This document shows, piece by piece, positions 44,904 through 51,362 of a stretch of DNA of 51,362 nucleotides. The stretch spans positions 1 to 51,362 of the forward strand of contig NZ_ATUY01000011.1 of NCBI RefSeq assembly GCF_000420445.1, given 5' to 3'. Source of the stretch: Actinotignum urinale DSM 15805. Its GTDB lineage: Bacteria; Actinomycetota; Actinomycetes; Actinomycetales; Actinomycetaceae. Below the pieces are notes generated by a model that ran no database searches, had not been told where the DNA came from, and saw only the letters and a list, made by a program, of their open reading frames with translations. Made by a program: the position numbers and the translations under genes. How positions within the stretch are numbered: position 1 is the first letter of the stretch; every line of letters begins with the position of its first letter.

Positions 44904-45777
44904 GACACAAACGGTAGCGCATAATACTCGACTTCGCCTAGACCTTTCCTATGACGGTACGAATTTTCACGGTTGGGCGGCCCAGCCGGGGCTGCGAACC
45001 GTGGAGGGGACGTTGGGCGAGGCGCTCGCGGTGGTGTTGCAACGCGCGGTTCCTATCACGGTTGCTGGACGCACTGACGCGGGGGTGCATGCGCGCGGGC
45101 AGGTTGCGCATATTGATGTTGCGTCGAAGGAGTTGGTGCGGGTTGCAGGGCGTTTTACGGGCGCACCCACCGAGGCTCTACGTTCGCGCGTGAATAAGCT
45201 GCTTTCGCGCGAGGCGGGTGGGCCGGTGCGTTCCAGCGACGTGGTTATCCATGAGGTGAGTGTGGTAGACGCGGATTTTGATGCCCGTTTTTCTGCGCTT
45301 TCTCGCGAATATACGTACCGCATTGCGACCCGTGATTTTGATCCGTTGCGTCGCCACGATGTTTTATGGTTGGATGCGGAGCTGAATGTGCCACTGATGA
45401 ACGCTGCCGCCCAGCTTCTTGTTGGGGAACATGATTTTTTGTCCTTCTGCAAACCTCGCGAAGGTGCGACGACGATTCGCGAACTATTAGATCTGCGAGT
45501 GGTGGAAGAATCCACCACGGGACTAACATGTATTCATGCGAAGGCGGACGCGTTTTGTCATTCCATGGTAAGAACGTTGGTCGGGTCGCTTTTGCGTGTT
45601 GGAACGGGGAAGCGGTCCTGGCAGTGGCCGGCCGTGCGTTTAGAGGAGCGGAGCCGCACCGGTGAAGTGGTGATTGCGCCCCCACATCCTTTGACTTTGG
45701 AGAAAGTGAATTATCCGGCAGAAAGCGAGTGGGGTGCTCGCGCAGCCCAGGCGCGTCACATGAGGGGTGAAGGGTAG
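44902..45777 (+). CDS. truA: tRNA pseudouridine(38-40) synthase TruA
   Basis: This 291-residue enzyme modifies the anticodon stem-loop at positions 38-40. LDLSYDGTNFHGWAAQPGLR, the catalytic-Asp motif AGRTDAGVHARGQVAHID, REYTYRIATRDFDPL and HSMVRTLVGSLLRVGTGKRS are typical. The frame is open 26 codons further upstream, antisense to the ROK gene, without conservation. The ATG at 44902 starts MTQTVAHNTRLRLDLSYDG. truA downstream of rpoA-rplQ is usual, though here a reversed gene intervenes. Confidence 0.92.
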   Translation: MTQTVAHNTRLRLDLSYDGTNFHGWAAQPGLRTVEGTLGEALAVVLQRAVPITVAGRTDAGVHARGQVAHIDVASKELVRVAGRFTGAPTEALRSRVNKLLSREAGGPVRSSDVVIHEVSVVDADFDARFSALSREYTYRIATRDFDPLRRHDVLWLDAELNVPLMNAAAQLLVGEHDFLSFCKPREGATTIRELLDLRVVEESTTGLTCIHAKADAFCHSMVRTLVGSLLRVGTGKRSWQWPAVRLEERSRTGEVVIAPPHPLTLEKVNYPAESEWGARAAQARHMRGEG

Positions 45778-45894
45778 ACGGATTCGTGGCGCACGCATCA
45801 GGTTCGTCACGCTAGAGCGCACGGTTCGTAATTCGTCGTCGAACATAAAAAACGGGTGGAAGCTCATGGGGTAAGAAATTGGGGTAAAGAAACA

Positions 45895-47292
45895 ATGGAT
45901 AAACGCCGAGACATGCACGGAACAACAGGGCGTATCTCAACGAGGGCGGATCATCGCTGGCCGGTTCCGGCGAAACAACCCGTGTATGAGCAGCGGCCAC
46001 TCGTGAAGCGTCGCCGATTTTTCCCCCTCTACGCAATTTTTTCTACGCTTTTTATAGGTCTTGCCATGGCGTATAGTCTGTGGCTTGCGGGGCTACTTCT
46101 TGTACGGGGGATTCCGGGTGATCCGTGGTGGTGGCTCCACATTATTGCGTTTTGGGTAATCGGATCCTATGTTGCCTTTCCGCGTCTCCACCAGATTTTT
46201 AGCCTCCTTTACGTGCCGAATTACTTTATTGGGCGCACGAAAACGGTTGATGGGGTGCTTGGTGACCCGGTGAATATTGCCTGGGTAGGCGACGCGGAGG
46301 ATATTCATGCGGTGATGCACAAGGCGGGGTGGTCTCTTGCGGATCCGGTGTCTCTCAGTTCCTCGTGGAAAATCGTGGTTTCGTCGCTGTTTCGTCGCTC
46401 CTACCCGAATGCGCCCGTGTCGGATCTGTATCTTTTTGGGCGCAAACAGGATTTTGCCTACCAAATCGAGGTGGGCGGGAACGCAAACCGGCGCCACCAT
46501 ATTCGTTTTTGGCGATGCCCGGAGGATTGGCGCCTTCCTGGCGGGGCGCGTGTTACCTGGTTGGCTGCGGCAACCTTTGACCGGAGCGTGGGCCTTTCCA
46601 TTTTTACGGGGCAGGTTACCCATAAAGTCGATCCCTACGTGGATGCCGAACGCGATTTTGTTATCGGCACCGTGCGTTACGGCTACCCAGAATCACAGGT
46701 TTTCCTTCTGAAACATTACTTTGACGCCTACCATTCGCGTAACGGAGGAGGCGATGAGTTCCATACCGACGGCGATTTACCTATTCTCGACGTCAGTGGC
46801 GCGTGCCAAGCACTCGAATTCGATATGGAAAAAAGTGTCCCCAATCGTCTATCTGGTGGCCAAATAATCCGTGATACTGTGCGAGGAAAACTGAGCGCAA
46901 CAGATGCGGTAAAAGAAGCGACTCACCACGCCACGCCTCCTATCTCGCTTTCTATCATTTTCGCCCTCATGTGCTACGGTTTGGTGATTGGTATTGTGGA
47001 CGCAGAAAATTCGCAGGAGATGTGGGTGGGTGTTCTGCTTCAGCTTTGTTTTATGATGATTCTTACCGGTATTTCCTTGCGTTCGCGTTTCTGTTGGGTT
47101 GTGTTCTTGATTGTGGAGTCTACGTCAACGTGTATTAATCTCATTGTGGCGAGTTCCAGCCGCTTGGAAAATCTTGTTCCTGCGGGGATTTCTGTGCTTA
47201 TTGTTCTTATTGTGACGGCACCGAAAGTTCGTTATTGGATTACGGAGAAGAAGGGCGAACCGCGAGTCAAGTTGGCTCCACTTCCCATGTAG
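45895..47292 (+). CDS. LssY C-terminal-domain membrane protein
   Basis: This integral membrane protein has 465 residues. A basic N-terminal segment is followed by two hydrophobic spans (about 45-70 and 80-100). A soluble domain of about 200 residues has GDPVNIAWVGDAEDIHAVMH, RRSYPNAPVSDLYLFGRKQD, GNANRRHHIRFWRCPE and TGQVTHKVDPYVDAERDF, the signature of the LssY_C domain otherwise found fused to PAP2/DedA-type membrane proteins. About four further spans (from about 345) close the protein. Function is unknown in the family; an envelope or lipid role is suspected by association only. No PAP2 active site is seen. The start at 45895 is chosen over 45856 for lack of conservation upstream. Confidence 0.75.
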   Translation: MDKRRDMHGTTGRISTRADHRWPVPAKQPVYEQRPLVKRRRFFPLYAIFSTLFIGLAMAYSLWLAGLLLVRGIPGDPWWWLHIIAFWVIGSYVAFPRLHQIFSLLYVPNYFIGRTKTVDGVLGDPVNIAWVGDAEDIHAVMHKAGWSLADPVSLSSSWKIVVSSLFRRSYPNAPVSDLYLFGRKQDFAYQIEVGGNANRRHHIRFWRCPEDWRLPGGARVTWLAAATFDRSVGLSIFTGQVTHKVDPYVDAERDFVIGTVRYGYPESQVFLLKHYFDAYHSRNGGGDEFHTDGDLPILDVSGACQALEFDMEKSVPNRLSGGQIIRDTVRGKLSATDAVKEATHHATPPISLSIIFALMCYGLVIGIVDAENSQEMWVGVLLQLCFMMILTGISLRSRFCWVVFLIVESTSTCINLIVASSSRLENLVPAGISVLIVLIVTAPKVRYWITEKKGEPRVKLAPLPM

Positions 47293-47499
47293 TGTAACGT
47301 GACGTCACGGTGTTAAACACGGTTCAAGGTCTCCCACCTCTTTTGTGGTGGCAACGCAGTTGGGTGTGGATATTTTTTGTCGACGACGAATGTGGCGTCC
47401 TTTTCCTCACCGTGTTCGGTGTGTTTCGCTAGTGTTGTTGTGGGGTGAAGAACGGTTTCCGTCGTCGTCGGTGTTATCACTCACAACAACGGAAAATTT
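47293..47499 (+). other. Gap upstream of the rplM promoter
   Basis: The region after the LssY_C gene contains no recognised gene. GTGTAACGTGACGTCACGGTGTTAAACAC (about 47292-47320) is an imperfect palindrome centred on GTGACGTCAC and could act as terminator or binding site. Confidence 0.4.
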
Positions 47500-47528
47500 T
47501 TGACGTGACCGTAAGTAATCAGTATTAT
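47500..47528 (+). promoter_or_regulatory. Promoter of rplM-rpsI
   Basis: TTGACG (47500-47505), a 17-base spacer, TATTAT (47523-47528). One of the best sigma-A matches in the window. Confidence 0.75.
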
Positions 47529-47534
47529 TGGTAG

Positions 47535-47675
47535 ATGTTGTGAATGCTGTCTGCATGGCGCCCTTCCCACTCGCCGTGCCAGCGCTCAGCAAATTTGTAC
47601 TTTAACCATGTGGTTTTGGGTGCCCTTGAAGGGGTCGATCAACCAAAACCCAATCGAGATATGAAGGTTACGCAC
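47535..47675 (+). promoter_or_regulatory. rplM 5' leader, possible L13 autoregulatory site
   Basis: About 140 transcribed bases precede rplM. Position and length fit an L13 leader RNA, but I could not assign a conserved fold by eye. GATATGAAGGTTACG contains the AAGG ribosome-binding site for the GTG start at 47676. Confidence 0.35.
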
Positions 47676-48119
47676 GTGCGCACATATTCTCCTAAGCCCG
47701 CCGATATCGAGCCGAAGTGGTATATCGTTGATGCCTCGGACCTCGTTTTAGGGCGTATGGCAGCTCAGGTTGCCAACCTGCTCCGTGGGAAGCATAAGCC
47801 CACCTATGCTCCGCACATCGATACCGGTGATTACGTTATCGTTGTGAACGCAGCAAAGGTAGCGCTTACGGGCGCTAAAGCCCAGCAGAAGATGGCCTAC
47901 CATCACTCCGGTTACCCGGGTGGCTTGAAGGCAACGTCATATGCTGAATTGTTGGCGACGCAGCCCGAAAAGGCCATTATGAAAGCTGTGAAGGGAATGC
48001 TTCCTCACAATAAGCTTGGTCGCCAGCAACTTAAGAAATTGCGAGTATTCGCGGGATCTGAGCATCCACATGTGGCTCAGAAACCTGAACCTTACACGTT
48101 GAAGAAGATCGCTCAGTAG
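47676..48119 (+). CDS. rplM: 50S ribosomal protein L13
   Basis: This 147-residue early-assembly 50S protein has the usual actinobacterial length from the GTG start. [76 protein letters not shown] and [20 protein letters not shown] are typical. An ATG five codons earlier (47661) and a longer frame exist, but the GTG has GAAGG at correct spacing and gives the conserved start. rpsI follows after 45 bases. Confidence 0.94.
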   Translation: MRTYSPKPADIEPKWYIVDASDLVLGRMAAQVANLLRGKHKPTYAPHIDTGDYVIVVNAAKVALTGAKAQQKMAYHHSGYPGGLKATSYAELLATQPEKAIMKAVKGMLPHNKLGRQQLKKLRVFAGSEHPHVAQKPEPYTLKKIAQ

Positions 48120-48164
48120 CGAGAACTTCACATCACTGCTTTTTTTCGGAACAGGATTCAATTA

Positions 48165-48653
48165 ATGTCAGAAAACACTCTCGACGTCCAGGTTGGCGAG
48201 GAGTTCGACGGTTCCTACACGACGGAAACCGAAGCTCCGAAAACCGGCCGGGGCGTGTCAGCTACAGCTCCGGGCCAGGCGCTCGGTCGCCGCAAGGAGG
48301 CCATTGCCCGCGTCCGTCTCATCCCCGGTTCAGGGGAATGGAAGATTAATGGTCGCGAACTCGACGATTACTTCCCGAATAAGATTCACCAGCAGTTGGT
48401 GAACTCACCTTTCGCCCTTCTTGATCTTGAAGGTCGTTTCGATGTGGTTGCCATCATCAACGGTGGCGGAAGCTCTGGCCAGGCCGGTGCTTTGCGTATG
48501 GGTATTGCTCGTGCCCTCAACAACATTGACCGCGACGCAAACCGTCCCGCATTGAAGAAGTCTGGTTTCCTTACACGCGATGCCCGTAAGGTGGAACGCA
48601 AGAAGGCCGGTTTGAAGAAGGCGCGTAAGGCTTCGCAGTTCTCCAAGCGTTAA
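48165..48653 (+). CDS. rpsI: 30S ribosomal protein S9
   Basis: This 162-residue protein reaches the P-site tRNA with its C-terminal Lys-Arg. An N-terminal acidic stretch of about 35 residues ([20 protein letters not shown]) precedes the core [20 protein letters not shown], then [40 protein letters not shown] and RKASQFSKR. All assembly and tRNA-contact motifs are intact. ATG start. A very strong terminator follows, ending the rplM-rpsI pair. Confidence 0.96.
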   Translation: MSENTLDVQVGEEFDGSYTTETEAPKTGRGVSATAPGQALGRRKEAIARVRLIPGSGEWKINGRELDDYFPNKIHQQLVNSPFALLDLEGRFDVVAIINGGGSSGQAGALRMGIARALNNIDRDANRPALKKSGFLTRDARKVERKKAGLKKARKASQFSKR

Positions 48654-48694
48654 GCTCGTCGAATAGTGCAGGATTACCTGCAACTTTACTTATT

Positions 48695-48747
48695 CTCCAG
48701 GGATGTGATGAATAGAAAAATTCATCGCATCCCTGGAGATTTTTATT
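48695..48747 (+). terminator. Rho-independent terminator after rpsI
   Basis: A 19-bp stem (48695-48713 with 48720-48738, one G-U) has an AGAAAA loop, followed by ATTTTTATT. Confidence 0.92.
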
Positions 48748-48864
48748 TAATAAAAAACGACGAAGATTCTGATGCGAAACAAAAATCGTAAGCGGATTCG
48801 ATTTTCTCATGTACGTTCGATTGCCGTCTTGCAATATCTAGTTAAATATTATTATGGGACTTTC

Positions 48865-49130
48865 TGTCCACTTCGCCAGATGCTCTACCAGCATCGAGGA
48901 ATGAGCCTGACAAGATGTATCAAAGCGTTTTTCTGGTATTGCTACATGCACAGTCCTGATCCATTACCGGAAGCATAAATCCTGAAGGTCATTCCCGCCG
49001 ATGCCTTAATCGAACAGGTCTACCAACAAACACGAGATGCTCCGCAAACCCAAGACCTACCCCAATGGGGTGACAAAATCACCTGGGGTGACATGCGCCA
49101 CACAATCCCTGGATCAACAAATGGGACTAA
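48865..49130 (+). pseudogene. C-terminal remnant of an IS1249/IS256-type transposase
   Basis: The translation reads PLRQMLYQHRGMSLTRCIKA, FFWYCYMHSPDPLPEA, an in-frame TAA (48976-48978), ILKVIPADALIEQVYQQ, and PQWGDKITWGDM. It then ends, after a frameshift, as PWINKWD and TAA at 49130. From memory of the family this matches the end of IS1249-like transposases (HRGM, WWCYMHS, EILKxMP, WD end). A likely GAA-to-TAA change and the frameshift make it dead. Upstream sequence to 48772 is open but without similarity I recognise. Confidence 0.65.
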
Positions 49131-49254
49131 GGCCATGACTGTGCTAAGCTATAGATTAGTCCAGTTAATAATAAAAAATGCTTTCCAATATTTCGGGTAG
49201 TGTTACAGGTATTGATTGGATTTATTTTAGTATTCAATTTAAGGAGTATGTATA
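49131..49254 (+). promoter_or_regulatory. Upstream region of the surface-protein gene
   Basis: AT-rich sequence between the IS remnant and the surface-protein GTG. TAGATT at 49152-49157 and several TAT-rich hexamers could serve as -10 elements, but none has a clear -35. An AAGGAG ribosome-binding site at 49241-49246 precedes the GTG at good spacing. Confidence 0.35.
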
Positions 49255-51362
49255 GTGACTAACCAACTGAAAAATAAGGGGGGGGGTATGTGGCGTAGAG
49301 CGCAAAAAGCTATTGTTAGTTCGGGTGTTGCATTAGCTATGCTGATGACTGGCACTGGTTCTGCCTTCGCTACGATGTCCACTACTCACGCTAGGTACGG
49401 AGGTAATCCTGCCGTCAAACCTGCACCAGCTGGTGTGCGTAGCGCACAACCAGATCAAAACGATCCCAAGTGGACGGTAGATGAAAATGGGAACGTCGAT
49501 GCTGATGCTATCGCTTCGGGGTTAATTACAACAGGTGACTGGTTCTCTGATGCGCAAATTAAGGCTAACGATGTTATTTCTGGGCGCGTTGCTATTCGTG
49601 AACCCGTGCCAGATGCCTCCTTGAGTGCTATCTATGATGGCTTCTCAGGGCTTGAATCTAAGCAGCCCGTTCATATCTACTTGCAGTGGATCGATGCAGA
49701 TGGTGCAGTTTCCCCAATTTACAAGACTGAAGCTCATGATATGAAATTGGGAGCTAAGGGTACTAATGGCCCGGGTATTTACGCATTTAAGTTGCCTATT
49801 TGGACTGATGCTAATGGTAAAGAACATCGGTTCCTAACCCTTGCCACCCAAAAGTACAGAATTTGGTCGGAACCGGGTGTGAACTCCACGGACAATAATA
49901 AAATTGTTCCGTTCCGCACTGCCCCAGGGCAGGTTCCTTATGTATTTGATACAGGTTCGGGTTCTGGTCTGGGAGAATTCCCGGGGGCTGTGGGAACCAA
50001 CGGCAATATGCAGAAGACTGGCGTGTGGATGCACGAATTCGATTCGGATAATGTGCTGAAAGCTCAGACTGTCACCGAGGATAAACTTGGTCCGACCAAA
50101 TATGCGGCGGGTGCTAATTACGATCCGAACTACTTCAAGACCATCTCAGGAGTCGTGTGGCACGAACGCGGTAATTTGCGCCAGCTCATTACTAATATCG
50201 AAGACAGCATTGGTGATGTGACGGCAGGCGGTTATAAGGTCTTCGCAACGGTTTTGACGCCGGACGGCGCGCGTGCTAACGCAGAGATCCAAAAACTACC
50301 AGCCTCGCTGTGGGCAAAAAAAACCAAGGAAATGCTTCAGCAGCATCCGGAATACATTCGCGGAACATGGTCTGCTGTGGTTCAGAATAATACTGGTGCG
50401 TATACCATTCGTATTCCTAACAACATCACAGACGGTTACGGCGGTGCAAAATGGTGGAATAACATGTACATGTGGGTTGAAGATCCCGAAGGCAATCGTA
50501 TTCCCATGATGAGCACCTACAACCAGCCTGTATTTGTTAAACCTGATCAAGGCGGATTCTGGGCACCTCAGGCAAAACCGGAGTTTAACGGTGCTGGCTT
50601 GATTAACAGGCCCTACGAAACTTGGTATAACGTCAATTTTGCCCTAACTCCTAATAGAGAAGCGCGGATTGACATTACTAACTTCAATACAACGGACAAA
50701 CCAGCTACTCCAGGTGATAAAGCTGTGGCTGTTATCAATGGTGACTTCACTCCGGTTAAGAAGGAAGTTGTTTGGCGTGGTCCTTCAGGGGAAGAACTCA
50801 AGCGCTGTACCGTTGAATTAACCTCCAATCTGAAGGAATGTAAGAACTTTACAGTTCCTGACGATGCAAAACCAGGCTCCATCTATCAAGTACAACTGTT
50901 GTCGAATGGACAGCCGATTTCTTCGGATTCTTTCATTGTTATGAATCTACCTAAACTGGGTGAAGTTCCGGAAGTGAAAGGCAAAGCAGGTGAAGCTATC
51001 ACTCCGATTTACGTACCGGTCCTAAAATCTGATCTGGGACAAGATTTCAAGTGCTCTCTTGAAGGTGTTCCCGAAGGCCTGGTAACTACTTACGTTGAAG
51101 GAAAAGGTTGCGAAATCTCTGGCACGCCCAAGAATCCAACTCTTGACGAAAACGGCAATGTTGTGGCAAAGGATTTCAAGGTAAAGCTTGAATTCAAGCC
51201 TAAAGGTAAGCCAGATGCACAGCCACTGTTCAGCGAGTCCGCTGGTAAGGCCACCATCGAGAAGGCAGCCGATGCTGATGGTGATGGTGTTCCTGATGTG
51301 ACGGATAAGTGTCCGGGTACTGCTGAGGGTGAGAAGGTTGATGAGAACGGTTGTTCGTTGAA
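49255..51362 (+). CDS. Large secreted surface protein with thrombospondin type-3 motif (partial)
   Basis: At least 702 residues are encoded, running off the right edge. The GTG start has AAGGAG eight bases upstream. After 11 residues, which include a Gly run from a nine-G tract, comes a basic and hydrophobic signal peptide (WRRAQKAIVSSGVALAMLMT, cleavage near SAFA). The bulk (about 60-500) is Trp/Tyr/Asn-rich and beta-strand-like with no domain I can name. Two Cys-containing Ig-like segments follow (about 500-670), then DADGDGVPDVTDKCPGT, a calcium-binding thrombospondin type-3 repeat. Such architecture suggests a wall-anchored adhesin, whose LPxTG end would lie beyond the window. An ATG at 49288 after the G-tract is an alternative start. 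Confidence 0.82.
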   Translation, partial: MTNQLKNKGGGMWRRAQKAIVSSGVALAMLMTGTGSAFATMSTTHARYGGNPAVKPAPAGVRSAQPDQNDPKWTVDENGNVDADAIASGLITTGDWFSDAQIKANDVISGRVAIREPVPDASLSAIYDGFSGLESKQPVHIYLQWIDADGAVSPIYKTEAHDMKLGAKGTNGPGIYAFKLPIWTDANGKEHRFLTLATQKYRIWSEPGVNSTDNNKIVPFRTAPGQVPYVFDTGSGSGLGEFPGAVGTNGNMQKTGVWMHEFDSDNVLKAQTVTEDKLGPTKYAAGANYDPNYFKTISGVVWHERGNLRQLITNIEDSIGDVTAGGYKVFATVLTPDGARANAEIQKLPASLWAKKTKEMLQQHPEYIRGTWSAVVQNNTGAYTIRIPNNITDGYGGAKWWNNMYMWVEDPEGNRIPMMSTYNQPVFVKPDQGGFWAPQAKPEFNGAGLINRPYETWYNVNFALTPNREARIDITNFNTTDKPATPGDKAVAVINGDFTPVKKEVVWRGPSGEELKRCTVELTSNLKECKNFTVPDDAKPGSIYQVQLLSNGQPISSDSFIVMNLPKLGEVPEVKGKAGEAITPIYVPVLKSDLGQDFKCSLEGVPEGLVTTYVEGKGCEISGTPKNPTLDENGNVVAKDFKVKLEFKPKGKPDAQPLFSESAGKATIEKAADADGDGVPDVTDKCPGTAEGEKVDENGCSL
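49277..49285 (+). repeat. Nine-G homopolymer in the surface-protein 5' coding end
   Basis: A run of nine G lies at codons 8-11 of the GTG-started frame, directly before GTATGTGG. A one-base slip would shift the GTG-started frame while leaving the downstream ATG (49288) frame untouched. Confidence 0.85.

Noticed and set aside
48772-48978. Independent small basic protein gene downstream of rpsI
   Set aside because: Its second half is continuous with transposase-like sequence across a TAA, so it is better explained as an IS remnant.

Overview
The window is a chromosomal segment of an actinobacterium, most likely a member of the Actinomycetaceae or a close relative (Arcanobacterium/Trueperella type). 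This is inferred from gene order, not from a database search. The supporting features are the order murB / aspC / tRNA-Trp / secE / nusG, a TTG-started RpoB, an actinobacterial NusG with an acidic N-terminal extension, a lid-less short adenylate kinase, zinc-type S14, frequent GTG/TTG starts, and promoters abutting start codons (leaderless mRNAs). Base composition is moderate for the phylum.

Left end (1-5100), accessory metabolism. The right end of an IS3-family element has truncated a FadR-type regulator gene on the minus strand. Next comes an intact GntR/FCD regulator and a three-gene cassette: a fused DhaK-DhaL kinase, an RpiB-like isomerase and a TIM-like isomerase. The two isomerases carry the signatures of the tetrulose-phosphate isomerases DerI and LerI. 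The cassette therefore probably phosphorylates erythrulose and converts it to D-erythrose 4-phosphate for the pentose phosphate pathway. An unusual array of 19-bp direct repeats, with an inverted 11-bp counterpart, separates the kinase from the isomerases.

Housekeeping core (5370-48660). murB and an APH-fold kinase gene run convergently with aspC. The transcription/translation superregion follows: tRNA-Trp-secE-nusG, rplK-rplA, rplJ-rplL (with an L10 leader), rpoB-rpoC, rpsL-rpsG-fusA-tuf, a HAD phosphatase, the S10 and spc operons (rpsJ to rplO), secY, adk, map, infA-rpmJ-rpsM-rpsK, rpoA-rplQ, a ROK sugar kinase (minus strand), truA, an LssY_C-domain membrane protein, and rplM-rpsI. Strong hairpins and recognisable promoters divide this into transcription units. 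rpsD (S4), often found between rpsK and rpoA, is absent here. RpoB and RpsL carry wild-type residues at the classical rifampicin and streptomycin sites.

Right end (48660-51362), accessory. Beyond a strong terminator lies a decayed C-terminal remnant of an IS1249/IS256-type transposase, with an in-frame stop and a frameshift. A large secreted surface protein begins after it and runs off the window at a thrombospondin type-3 calcium-binding motif. Its first codons contain a run of nine G just after the GTG start and before the signal peptide, which makes it a candidate for phase-variable expression.

I did not find CRISPR arrays, prophage or a defence system. The most interesting leads are the poly-G surface protein, the tetrulose cassette with its repeat array, the L17 tail whose repeats run past the stop codon as three TAA-bearing 18-bp units, and the overlapping divergent start codons of truA and the ROK kinase gene.
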